Shown here in pieces: positions 28,865 through 37,217 of a stretch of DNA of 41,925 nt; within the stretch, counting starts at the first letter, position 1; each line of letters opens with the position of its first letter. Origin of the DNA: Actinomadura soli (GTDB lineage Bacteria; Actinomycetota; Actinomycetes; Streptosporangiales; Streptosporangiaceae); assembly GCF_005889715.1 (NCBI RefSeq), contig NZ_VCKW01000046.1, positions 1-41,925 of the forward strand. Reading direction: 5' to 3'. The position numbers and the translations under genes are program-made. The notes under the pieces were generated by a model. That model saw only the letters and a list, made by a program, of their open reading frames with translations, was not told where the DNA came from and did no database searches.

Positions 28865-30280
28865 TCAGCAGCGTTCGCGGGGTTTGAGGCCGCTCGCGTC
28901 CGGTTCCCGGTCGCGGTAGGCGGTGTCGAGGAAGCCGATGAGGCGCTCCACGTCCGCGATGTTCGAGACCAGGCCGAGGGACGCGCGGACGGCGCCGCCG
29001 CTGGGCAGTCCGAGCACGCCCAGGTAGTCGTCGAGCGTCCGCATCCGCCGGTGCGCGGTCAGGCGCAGCGCCCGCTCGGAGATCTCGAACGCGCCCTCGC
29101 CCGCGCCGGGGTTGCAGAAGCAGCCCGTGCGGACGGAGATGCCCGCGGCGGCGGTGTCGCGGGCGATGATCCGCTCGTCGACGATCCCGCCCCGCGCGTC
29201 GAGGACGTTGAACGCGACCGTGCCGCCGCGCCGGTCCGTGCCGTCCGGCCCGTACAGCCTGATCATGGGGGAGCCGTCGGAGTGCCGCAGGCCCGCCAGC
29301 CCCCGCAGGAGCAGGGCCGTCAGGCAGGTCACGCGGAGGTGGATGAGGTCCATGCCGATGCCGTCGACCCAGTCGATGCCGAACTCCACGTCCGGGATGG
29401 ACAGGAAGTTCAGGGTGCCGTCCTCGAACGCCGTCTCGTCGGGCGCGAGGACGTGCCAGCCGCCGAACGCGCTGACCGCCTGGATCGTCCCGCCCGCGAA
29501 CCAGGGCCGCCGCAGCCGCGCCAGGGCCGCGCGCCGCGCGACCAGGCAGCCGACGCCGGTCGGGTACCCGAACACCTTGTACCAGCTCACGGGGACGAAG
29601 TCGGGGCGCGTCCGGCTCAGGTCGAGGCGGGTGGCGGAGACGAACGCCGCCGCGTCCAGCAGCACGTCGTAGCCGCGGGCGTGGGCCTGGTCGATCCAGG
29701 CGAGCGGGTGCCGGACGCCGGTGAAGTTGCTCTGCGCGGGGAAGACGAACAGGCCCCGGCGGTGCGCGAGCGCCGCGCCGACGTCCTCGCCCGCGACGCG
29801 CAGGTCCGGCCCGCGGACGGGAACGTGCACGGTCTCGGCTCCGCGCGCCCGCGCGAACTCCCGGAGCCCGTTGGCGGAGTTGTGGTTGTCGCCCGTCAGG
29901 ACGAGCCGGGTGCCGCGCCCGAACGGGTACGCCTCGCCGACCAGCCGGCACGCGCCGCTCGCGTTCGCCGTGAACACCACCGCGTACTCGTCGGGGGAGG
30001 CGTTGAAGAACGCGAGGACGCGCTCCCGCGCCCGCTCGACCAGGACCGTGGAGGCGCTGGACGTCGGGTTCTCCGAGTGCGGGTTGCCGTAGCAGCGGCC
30101 GGACAGCCGCTCGACGTGCGCCCGGAGCTGGGCCGCGGCCACCACGCCCGATCCGGTGTAGTCGAGGTACGTCTGCCCGCGCTCGTCCAGGTGGCGGTAT
30201 TCGGTGGCGCGGAGATCGTCCAGGCGCCGGGTGTCCTCGTAGCCGGGCATGGCGACGTAGAAATCGGATGAAGCGCTCAT
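28865..30280 (-). CDS. class-V aminotransferase / cysteine desulfurase-like PLP enzyme
   Basis: The 471-residue PLP enzyme has the class-V fold: TANASGACRLVGEAYPF (phosphate loop), DNHNSANG (His133), FPAQSNFTG, VLLDAAAF (Asp209) and SWYKVFGYPTGVG with the PLP Lys235. Near the C-terminus RTGCFCNPGAGE is typical of molybdenum-cofactor-sulfurase N-domains, with the Cys that would hold persulfide. A desulfurase or sulfurase-type activity is thus likely, but a specialised-metabolite role is possible. No MOSC domain is present and no molybdoenzyme is nearby. An SD (GGAGT) precedes the ATG. It lies downstream of the ABC transporter, 109 bp away, in an AT-richer gap that could hold its own promoter. 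Confidence 0.82.
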   Translation of the reverse strand: MSASSDFYVAMPGYEDTRRLDDLRATEYRHLDERGQTYLDYTGSGVVAAAQLRAHVERLSGRCYGNPHSENPTSSASTVLVERARERVLAFFNASPDEYAVVFTANASGACRLVGEAYPFGRGTRLVLTGDNHNSANGLREFARARGAETVHVPVRGPDLRVAGEDVGAALAHRRGLFVFPAQSNFTGVRHPLAWIDQAHARGYDVLLDAAAFVSATRLDLSRTRPDFVPVSWYKVFGYPTGVGCLVARRAALARLRRPWFAGGTIQAVSAFGGWHVLAPDETAFEDGTLNFLSIPDVEFGIDWVDGIGMDLIHLRVTCLTALLLRGLAGLRHSDGSPMIRLYGPDGTDRRGGTVAFNVLDARGGIVDERIIARDTAAAGISVRTGCFCNPGAGEGAFEISERALRLTAHRRMRTLDDYLGVLGLPSGGAVRASLGLVSNIADVERLIGFLDTAYRDREPDASGLKPRERC

Positions 30281-30389
30281 GGTGCACTCCCGAATACGTT
30301 AAGCCGCATCCACACCAGAACGCTCCAAAATCGGCACAGCAACCGCAAGGGAGTAATCTGGCCGTAACTGGCCCATCACTGGGTGTTTG

Positions 30390-31985
30390 TCAGGTTCGCC
30401 GGGCGAGGACCAGGCACGTCGCCGCGAGGAGGACCGCCGTGAACCCGGTCAGCACCGCCCAGTCCACGGCCACCGCACGCGCGAACGTGTGCCCGTACGA
30501 GGCGAGCAGCGGCGGCCCCAGGGGCGAACGCCCGGACCCCCACAGCCGCTCCACGCCGAGGCTGTGCCCCAGCCCCTCGAACGCCCACCGGTTCGACATG
30601 GCGTAGCTCAGCCACCGTCCCGGCGCCGCCATCACCGGGACGGGCAGGACCGCGCCCACGAACAGCACCTGCGGGAAGCACAGCATCGGCAGCGCCATCG
30701 TGGCCTGCGCCGGGTCGGTGACCGCCGCCGACACCAGAAGACCCAGCGCCAGCGCGGCCAGCGAACACAGCAGCAGCGTGACGAACAGCTCCGCGTACGT
30801 GCCCCAGCCCATCGCGGGCAGCCTGTCCAGGCCGCGCAGGACGCCGAGCATCAGCGCGTCCACCGCGGCCAGGAGCGGCAGGAGCACCGCCACCTTCGCC
30901 AGCACGTACGAGCCGACCCGCAGCCCGGTCAGCCGTTCACGCCGGACGACGGGCAACTCCGTGCAGATCTGCAGCAGCCCGTAGGTCAGGCCGAAGAAGA
31001 ACCCGCCGAACGCGATCCAGAAGAGGATCATCACCGTCGCGCCGGGGCTCGGCGACTCCGGCGCGAACGCGCCCGGACGGAACAGCACCGCGAACATCGC
31101 CAGGACCATGACCGGCGACCCCGCCAGCACGGCGAGCGTGAGCCGGTTCCGCGACAGCAGGTCGAGGTTCCGCCGGGCCAGCAGCGCCCACTGCCGGAAC
31201 GCCCCGACGTTCGGGCCCGCCACCGGCGCGGGGGCGGCGCCGAACCGTCCCTCCCACTCGTGCGGCTCCGCTTTCGCGAGGCGCAGGTAGATGTCCTCGA
31301 TGGCCGTGACGCGGAACTCCTCCCGCGCCTTGTCCGGCTCGCCGTAGAACGCCAGCCGCCCCTCCTGCGTCAGGACGGCCACCCGGTCGCACACGGCCAC
31401 GTCCGGCGGATGGTGCGTCGTGAGCACGACGGTCGTCCCCGAATCGGCCAGGCCGCGCAGCAGCCGCATCAGGTCGGCCGCCGTGGCCGGGTCGAGCCCC
31501 GAGGTCGGCTCGTCCAGGAAGAACACGCGGGGGCGTGTCAGCAGCTCGACCGCGATGCTGGCGCGCTTGCGCTCGCCGCCGCTGAGCGACCCGACCCGCT
31601 GCCCGGCGCGTTCGGTGAGCGCGAGCGCGTCCATGACGGCGTCCACGGCCCGGTCGGCCCGCTCCGGCGGCGTCCCGGACGGCAGCCGCAGCCCCGCCGC
31701 GTACCGCAGCGTGCGCCGCAGCGGCATCTCCAGGTGGACGATGTCGTCCTGCGGCACGTACCCGAACGCCCCGGCGCCGCCGTTGGAGCGAGCTTCGCCG
31801 TCGAAGGAGACCTTGCCCTCCGCCGGGGGCCGCACGCCCGCGATGGCGTCCAGCAGCGTCGTCTTGCCCGCCCCGCTGCCCCCGATGATCGCCACCAGCT
31901 CGCCGGACTCGATCGTCAGCGACACGTCCCGCAGCGTGCGGCGCCCTCCGCCCGCGCGCTGCCCCACCCCCCGCACCTCGATCAT
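30390..31985 (-). CDS. ABCG-type ABC transporter (ATPase and permease in one chain)
   Basis: The 531-residue protein has an N-terminal ATPase with Walker A GGSGAGKTT (35-43), Q-loop YVPQDD, signature LSGGERKR (134-141), Walker B VFFLDEPTSGLD and H-loop TTHHPP. A C-terminal ABC-2-type membrane domain with six helices follows from about residue 290. This ATPase-first order is that of the White/ABCG half-transporters, which export lipids or drugs as dimers. MIEVRGVGQR at 31985 is the natural start; the 33 upstream codons are unlike the family. The neighbouring PLP enzyme suggests export of a metabolite, but that is speculation. Confidence 0.92.
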   Translation of the reverse strand: MIEVRGVGQRAGGGRRTLRDVSLTIESGELVAIIGGSGAGKTTLLDAIAGVRPPAEGKVSFDGEARSNGGAGAFGYVPQDDIVHLEMPLRRTLRYAAGLRLPSGTPPERADRAVDAVMDALALTERAGQRVGSLSGGERKRASIAVELLTRPRVFFLDEPTSGLDPATAADLMRLLRGLADSGTTVVLTTHHPPDVAVCDRVAVLTQEGRLAFYGEPDKAREEFRVTAIEDIYLRLAKAEPHEWEGRFGAAPAPVAGPNVGAFRQWALLARRNLDLLSRNRLTLAVLAGSPVMVLAMFAVLFRPGAFAPESPSPGATVMILFWIAFGGFFFGLTYGLLQICTELPVVRRERLTGLRVGSYVLAKVAVLLPLLAAVDALMLGVLRGLDRLPAMGWGTYAELFVTLLLCSLAALALGLLVSAAVTDPAQATMALPMLCFPQVLFVGAVLPVPVMAAPGRWLSYAMSNRWAFEGLGHSLGVERLWGSGRSPLGPPLLASYGHTFARAVAVDWAVLTGFTAVLLAATCLVLARRT

Positions 31986-32114
31986 CCGCCTGGCTCCCGC
32001 CTGGACTCGCGTCCCTCGCGTCCGCCGTGCCGGGCATCGCACCCACAGCCACGATGAACGACCGCACCCCGACAGTCCAGACACTCCTGCCTCACCCGTC
32101 CGGGCCGGTGGCGG

Positions 32115-33452
32115 TCAGTCGACGGGCGTGTCCTCGGGGGAGCCGGCCGCGATCCCGGCGAGGACGCCGAGGGCCCGCCCGAGCGTCTCCAGCGGGGGCG
32201 ACGCGAGGCCGACGCGGACGGCGCGGGGCGCGGCGGCCGTTCCGGCGGCGAAGGCGGCGGCGGGCGTGACGGCGATGCCGTGCCGCGCCGCCGCGGCCAC
32301 GAACGTGTCGGCGCGCCACGGGGACGGCAGCTCCCACCAGCAGAAATAGCAGGGCTGGCCCGCCGTGGCCGCACCGGGGAGGCGGTCGGCGGCCATCCGG
32401 GTGCGGGACGCGGCGTCCGCGCGCTTGGCGCGGGTCACCGACGCGACGGTGCCGTCGGCGATCCAGCCGGACGCCGCCGCGAGCGCGAACCCGGCCGGCG
32501 CCCACGCGCCGGAGCGCAGGGCGGCGGCGACGCGCCCGGCCAGCGCGGACGGCGGGACGGCGAACCCGACGCTCAGGCCCGGCGCGAGGCGCTTGGAGAG
32601 GCTGTCGACGACGACCGTCCGCCGCGCGGCGAAGGACGCCAGCGGCGCGGGGCCGTCCTCGACGAGGAACGCCCACACGCGGTCCTCGATCGCGTGGAGG
32701 CCGAGCCGCTCCAGGGCCGCGGCCAGCTCGGCCCGGCGTGCCCGCGGCATCGTCGTCCCGTACGGGTTGTGCAGCGTGGGCTGGACGTACACCGCGCCGA
32801 GCGGGGCGGCGCGGTGGGCGTCGGCGAGGGCCTCCGGGCTCAGCCCGTTCTCGTCGGAGGCGACCGGGACGAGCGTCACGCCGAGCCGCGCCGCGATGCC
32901 CTTGACCACCGGATAGGTCAGCGCCTCGACCGCGAGCCGCCCGCCCGGCGGCACGAGCGCGGCCACGGCGCCCGCGATGGCCTGCCGCCCGTTCCCCGCG
33001 AACAGGACGGCGGACGGGTCGGGCCGCCATCCGGGCGCGGCGAGCAGCTCCGCCGCCGACTCGCGGGCCGCGGGCGTGCCAGCGACGCCGGTGGGGCCGA
33101 GCGCGGCTCCGAGGACGTCCGGGCGCAGCAGCCGCTCCATCCCGGTCGCCAGCAGCGCGGTCTGCTCGGGCACCGTGGGATAGCTGAGCTCCAGGTCGAC
33201 GCGGGCATCCCCGGGCTCGGCCAGCGCCGGGACGGCCGGACGCTCCGCCGCCCGCACGAACGTCCCCCGGCCCACCTCGCCGACCACGAGACCGCGCCGG
33301 CCCAGCTCCCGGTACACGCGGCTCGCCGTCGAGGCCGCGATGCCGCGCTCGCGCGCGAAGGCGCGCTGCGGAGGCAGCCGATCGCCCGGACGGAGCCGTC
33401 CGGCCGCGATGCCGGCGGCCAGCTCGTCCGCGACCCGCCGGTAGTCCTCCAT
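32115..33452 (-). CDS. MocR-type regulator (GntR domain fused to aminotransferase fold)
   Basis: The 445-residue protein has a GntR winged helix (MEDYRRVADELAAGIAAGRL, LPPQRAFARERGIAASTASRVYREL, GRGTFVRAA) followed by a class-I aminotransferase domain with VYVQPTLHNPYGTT and SLSKRLAPG, whose Lys287 would bind PLP. MocR proteins such as PdxR and GabR sense PLP or amino-acid adducts and usually control a divergent gene. Here the divergent gene is a LysE-type exporter, and ATTGCAC direct repeats lie between them. Amino-acid-responsive control of export is the likely scheme. Confidence 0.9.
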   Translation of the reverse strand: MEDYRRVADELAAGIAAGRLRPGDRLPPQRAFARERGIAASTASRVYRELGRRGLVVGEVGRGTFVRAAERPAVPALAEPGDARVDLELSYPTVPEQTALLATGMERLLRPDVLGAALGPTGVAGTPAARESAAELLAAPGWRPDPSAVLFAGNGRQAIAGAVAALVPPGGRLAVEALTYPVVKGIAARLGVTLVPVASDENGLSPEALADAHRAAPLGAVYVQPTLHNPYGTTMPRARRAELAAALERLGLHAIEDRVWAFLVEDGPAPLASFAARRTVVVDSLSKRLAPGLSVGFAVPPSALAGRVAAALRSGAWAPAGFALAAASGWIADGTVASVTRAKRADAASRTRMAADRLPGAATAGQPCYFCWWELPSPWRADTFVAAAARHGIAVTPAAAFAAGTAAAPRAVRVGLASPPLETLGRALGVLAGIAAGSPEDTPVD

Positions 33453-33462
33453 CGCACCTCCG

Positions 33463-33492
33463 ATTGCACCGAGATCAATGTCATTATTGCAC
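33463..33492. promoter_or_regulatory. MocR-style direct repeats
   Basis: attgcac occurs at 33463-33469 and 33486-33492, 23 bp apart (about two helical turns), and in inverted form (gtgcaat) at 33541-33547 over the LysE start codon. The region is the AT-rich spacer between the MocR gene and the divergent exporter. Two direct repeats on one DNA face are the usual MocR operator layout. Confidence 0.6.
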
Positions 33493-33545
33493 TGATATTA
33501 CTCGGACATTTAGTATCGGATCACATCGACGTCGTCAGGAGTGCA

Positions 33546-34184
33546 ATGATCTCGTCCAGCGCGGTGGCGGCCATCGCGGTCTTCGCCCTCGGGCTCGTGC
33601 TCACCCCCGGCCCCAACATGGTCTACCTGGTGTCGCGGTCGGTGACGCAGGGCCGCCGCGCCGGCATGATCTCGCTCGCGGGCGTCGCCGCCGGGTTCCT
33701 CGTCTACGTCACGGCCGTGACCGCCGGCGTCGCGACCGTGTTCGCGCTCGTCCCGGAGGTCTACACGGCGATCAAGGTCGCGGGCGCGGCGTACCTGCTG
33801 TGGCTCGCCTGGCAGGCGGTGCGGCCGGGCGGGACGACGCCGTTCGCCCCGAAGGACCTGCCCGCCGACCCGCCGCGCCGCCTGTTCGCCATGGGCCTGG
33901 TCACCAACCTGCTCAACCCCAAGATCGCGATCCTGTACGTGTCGCTGCTGCCGCAGTTCACCGACCCGGAGCGCGGCCACGTCGGCGTCCAGATCATGCT
34001 CCTCAGCCTCACCCAGATCACCATCGCGATCACCGTGAACGCCCTCATCGTGCTCGGCGCCGGCGGCATCGCGGTGTTCCTCGCCCGGCGGCCCGGCTGG
34101 CAGCGGGCCCAGCGCTACCTGATGGGCTCGGCGCTCGCCGGGCTCGCCGTCCACCTCGGGTTCACCCGCACCGCCGCCCACTGA
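33546..34184 (+). CDS. LysE-family amino-acid exporter
   Basis: The 212-residue membrane protein has the LysE/RhtB signature near the start (FALGLVLTPGPNMVYLVSRSVTQGRRAG) and about six helices, with VTNLLNPKIAILYVSLLPQF in the middle. Members export amino acids or related metabolites. The ATG at 33546 overlaps an inverted ATTGCAC half-site. It is divergent from the MocR regulator, its likely controller, and followed by a terminator 16 bp after the stop. The exported compound is unknown. Confidence 0.92.
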   Translation: MISSSAVAAIAVFALGLVLTPGPNMVYLVSRSVTQGRRAGMISLAGVAAGFLVYVTAVTAGVATVFALVPEVYTAIKVAGAAYLLWLAWQAVRPGGTTPFAPKDLPADPPRRLFAMGLVTNLLNPKIAILYVSLLPQFTDPERGHVGVQIMLLSLTQITIAITVNALIVLGAGGIAVFLARRPGWQRAQRYLMGSALAGLAVHLGFTRTAAH

Positions 34185-34199
34185 CCGCCCGCCCCCGCG

Positions 34200-34218
34200 G
34201 GGCGGCCAGGGGCCGCCC
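34200..34218. terminator. hairpin between lysE-like and MMPL genes
   Basis: gggcggcc (34200-34207) pairs with ggccgccc (34211-34218) around a 3-nt loop, between convergent stops at 34184 and 34221. Confidence 0.7.
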
Positions 34219-34220
34219 GG

Positions 34221-36380
34221 TCAGACGGGGACCGGGACGCGGTCCTCGCCGTCCGGCTGCGGGAGGGGCGAGGGCGGCACGCGCAGGACGCGGGCGGCCC
34301 AGCCCGGCAGCCACCAGTTCCAGCGGCCGAACAGCGACACCGCCGCCGGGACGAGCAGCGCCCGCACCACGGTCGCGTCCAGGAGGATGCCCAGCCCGAG
34401 ACCGGTGGCGAAGATCTTCACCTCGACGATCGGCGCCGCCGCGAGCGACGCGAACGCCAGGAACAGGATCAGCGCCGCGCTGGTCACCAGCCGTCCCGTC
34501 CGGCCGAGGCCCTCGACGACGGCGGCCTCAGTGGAGCCGGTGCGGTCGTACTCCTCCCTGAGCCGGGCCAGGATGAACACCTCGTAGTCCATCGACAGCC
34601 CGTACAGGAACGCGAACACCATCGCCGGGACGAACGCGGCGATCGACCCGGTCGCGGAGATGCCCCAGAACAGGTCGCTGCCGTGGCCCTGCTGCCACAC
34701 CAGGACGATCGCGCCGAGGACGGCGGCCAGCGACAGCAGGTTGAGCACCACCGCCTTGAGCGCCAGCAGCAGCGACCGGAACGCGCGGGCCAGCAGGACG
34801 AACGTCAGCAGGCAGATGAGCCCCAGCATGTACGGGAAGGTCCCGTAGACCTTGGCCGCGAAGTCGATGTCGTTCGCGGCCTCGCCGCCGACCCGCGCGC
34901 CCGGCGGCACCGCGTCCCGGACGGCCTTGACGAGGTCCTTGCCGGCGTCGGTCCCGCCCTCGTCGACGGGCACGACGGTGATCAGCGCGGACCCGTCCCG
35001 CCGCCACATGCCGCCGCCGGGCGCCGCGACGGCGTGGACGCCCCGCAGCCCCCGCAGCTCGGACGCTGCCGCGGCCGGGTCCGCGCCCGGCGGCAGCAGC
35101 ACGTCCACCGGCGTGAGGACACCGGTCGGGACCCCCGCCCCGCGCAGCTCCGCCAAGCCCTCATAGGCGGGCCCCGACTTCGCCAGGGCGCCGCTGTGCG
35201 GCTCGCCGAGGTTCATCCCGAGCGCCGCGAACGCGAGACCGCCGAGGACGGCCAGCGCCGCCAGCGCCGCCGGGATCCGGAACCGGACGATCCGCCGCGC
35301 CCACGCCGTCCAGGCCCGGCCCGCGCGGGCCCCGTCGCCGCGCCACCGGGGCGCGATCCGGTCGAGGGCCGGGCCCATCGTGGCGAGGACGACCGGCAGC
35401 AGCGTCAGCGTCGCGAGCGCGCTCACCCCGGGGATGATCACGCCGCCGTACGCCATGCTGCGCAGGAACTCGACCGGCATCACCAGCATGGAGACGAGCC
35501 CGATCCCGACGGCGACGGCGCTGAACACCACCGCGTGCCCGGCCGTGGCCATCGCGCGCCTGGTCGCCGCGTCCGCGGACAGGCCGCCCGCCCGTTCCTC
35601 CCGCCACCGCGTCACCAGCAGCAGCGAGTAGTCGACGGCGACGCCGAGCCCGATCAGCGCCACGACGAACTGCACCATGAAGTTCACGTCGGTGACGCCC
35701 GTGATCCCGTAGACGAGCAGGAACGAGGTGAGGATCGAGACGGTCGCGATCACGAGCGGCACGACCGCCAGCACCGACCCGAACACGAACGCCAGGACGA
35801 CCAGCGCCCCGAGCCCGCCGATGAGCGTCTCGGTCAGGACGCTCGGCCCCTCGCCGCCCGCCTCGTCCGCCAGCCCGCCCATGCTCGTCACGCGCAGCCC
35901 GGCCCCGGCGGGCAGATGCGGCCGCATCGCCTCGGCGAGCGGCCCGGCCGGTTCGGGCCCGTCGTCGATCTCGCTCGCCCCCGGCTCGACGCGCGGGTAC
36001 ACGAGGCCGTAGACGACCCGGCCGCCGCCAGCGGTGAAGCGGGCGTCGCCGGTGGTCCCGTAGGAGACGACGCGGGCGCCGAGCCGCTCCCCGCCCGCAG
36101 CGAACGCCTTCGTCAGCGCGTCGCGGACGCCGGGCGAGTCCGCCGTCGTCCCTGCGGGCAGCGTGACGACCGAGACCTCGGGCTTCTCGTCGCCGCCCGT
36201 CCCGTAGGCGGCGAGGATCGCCGCGTTGGCGTCGCGCGCCGCCGAGCCGGGCGGCGCGAAGTCCTCGGTGAGCCGGTCGGGCACCCGCGTGACGGCGAAC
36301 GCGCCGGCGCACGCGGCGGCCAGCCACACCAGGCCGATCAGCAGCCGGTGCCGGAGCACGAAATCGGAGAATCTGTCCAT
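34221..36380 (-). CDS. MMPL/RND-family membrane transporter
   Basis: The 719-residue transporter has the typical two-half layout: a membrane helix at the N-terminus (HRLLIGLVWLAAACAGAFAV), an extracellular loop, five helices with GLGVAVDYSLLLVTRWREE, then a repeat of the pattern with YGLSMDYEVFILARLREEY. The GxxxDY motifs in helices 4 and 10 are the proton-relay signature. Actinobacterial members export lipids, polyketides or drugs. The start at 36380 (MDRFSDFVLR) was chosen because the upstream frame runs into the divergent regulator. It shares a 144-bp intergenic region with the response regulator, and that region holds a long perfect palindrome, so control by that system is likely. Confidence 0.93.
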   Translation of the reverse strand: MDRFSDFVLRHRLLIGLVWLAAACAGAFAVTRVPDRLTEDFAPPGSAARDANAAILAAYGTGGDEKPEVSVVTLPAGTTADSPGVRDALTKAFAAGGERLGARVVSYGTTGDARFTAGGGRVVYGLVYPRVEPGASEIDDGPEPAGPLAEAMRPHLPAGAGLRVTSMGGLADEAGGEGPSVLTETLIGGLGALVVLAFVFGSVLAVVPLVIATVSILTSFLLVYGITGVTDVNFMVQFVVALIGLGVAVDYSLLLVTRWREERAGGLSADAATRRAMATAGHAVVFSAVAVGIGLVSMLVMPVEFLRSMAYGGVIIPGVSALATLTLLPVVLATMGPALDRIAPRWRGDGARAGRAWTAWARRIVRFRIPAALAALAVLGGLAFAALGMNLGEPHSGALAKSGPAYEGLAELRGAGVPTGVLTPVDVLLPPGADPAAAASELRGLRGVHAVAAPGGGMWRRDGSALITVVPVDEGGTDAGKDLVKAVRDAVPPGARVGGEAANDIDFAAKVYGTFPYMLGLICLLTFVLLARAFRSLLLALKAVVLNLLSLAAVLGAIVLVWQQGHGSDLFWGISATGSIAAFVPAMVFAFLYGLSMDYEVFILARLREEYDRTGSTEAAVVEGLGRTGRLVTSAALILFLAFASLAAAPIVEVKIFATGLGLGILLDATVVRALLVPAAVSLFGRWNWWLPGWAARVLRVPPSPLPQPDGEDRVPVPV

Positions 36381-36431
36381 GCGCACAACTGCAGCGGCCC
36401 GCTCTTCGGGCGCCGTGTGAGCGTCCTTGGG

Positions 36432-36461
36432 GATCCCTGTGAAACCGGCTTCACAGGGATC
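36432..36461. promoter_or_regulatory. perfect 12-bp inverted repeat between MMPL gene and response regulator
   Basis: gatccctgtgaa (36432-36443) and ttcacagggatc (36450-36461) are perfect inverted arms around a 6-bp spacer. It lies 51 bp from the MMPL start and 63 bp from the regulator start. It is a strong candidate operator for this OmpR-type regulator, though such regulators often prefer direct repeats. Confidence 0.6.
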
Positions 36462-36524
36462 TCTCAGACGTCCCGCAGAACGCCCGCAGTGCGCCCGGCG
36501 GCGCCCACCGGGAAGACTGGCCCC

Positions 36525-37217
36525 GTGACGCCCACCAAGATCCTCGTCGTGGACGACGAAGCGTACCTCGCCGACCTCGTCGCGACCGCGCTGCGCTACG
36601 AGGGCTTCGAGACGGCCGTGGCCGGGTCGGGCGCGGAGGCGCTGGCGAGCATCCCGCGCTTCGGCCCCGACCTGATCGTCCTGGACGTGATGCTCCCGGA
36701 CGGCTCGGGCCTCGACGCCTGCGCCCGGCTCCGGCGGGACGGCTGCCAGGCCCCCGTCGTGTTCCTCACCGCCCGCGACGCCACCGAGGACAAGGTCAAG
36801 GGCCTGACGGTCGGCGGCGACGACTACGTCACCAAGCCGTTCAGCCTGGAGGAGCTGATCGCCCGGATCCGCGCCGTGCTGCGCCGCACCCGGCCCGCCG
36901 GGCGGGACCGGGCCCGGCTGTCGTTCGCCGACCTGGAGCTCGACGAGGACACCTACGAGGTGCGGCGCGGCGGCGTGCTGGTCGACCTCACCCCCACCGA
37001 GTTCAAACTGCTGCGCTACCTGCTCCTCAACTCCGGCCGGGTGCTGACGAAGCGGCAGATCCTCGACCACGTCTGGCAGTACGACTTCGGCGGCGGCGAC
37101 GGCGTCGTCCAGACCTACGTCAGCTACCTGCGCCGCAAGCTCGACGACCGCGACCCCCGCCTGATCCACACCGTCCCGCGCGTCGGCTACATCCTCCGCA
37201 TGCCCCGGGAGGGCTGA
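36525..37217 (+). CDS. OmpR-family response regulator
   Basis: The 230-residue regulator has a receiver domain (ILVVDDEAYLADLV, phospho-acceptor Asp54 in VLDVMLPDGSG, switch Thr in FLTARD, Lys in VTKPFS) and a C-terminal winged helix (DLTPTEFKLLRYLLLNSGRV, VQTYVSYLRRKLDD, VPRVGYILR). It starts at GTG 36525. Its stop overlaps the kinase start (TGATG). It most likely controls the divergent MMPL transporter and itself through the palindrome at 36432-36461. Confidence 0.95.
   Translation: MTPTKILVVDDEAYLADLVATALRYEGFETAVAGSGAEALASIPRFGPDLIVLDVMLPDGSGLDACARLRRDGCQAPVVFLTARDATEDKVKGLTVGGDDYVTKPFSLEELIARIRAVLRRTRPAGRDRARLSFADLELDEDTYEVRRGGVLVDLTPTEFKLLRYLLLNSGRVLTKRQILDHVWQYDFGGGDGVVQTYVSYLRRKLDDRDPRLIHTVPRVGYILRMPREG

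Noticed and set aside
34683..37217. 844-codon frame ending in the response regulator
   Set aside because: The first ~614 codons are antisense to the MMPL transporter; the receiver domain starts at GTG 36525.
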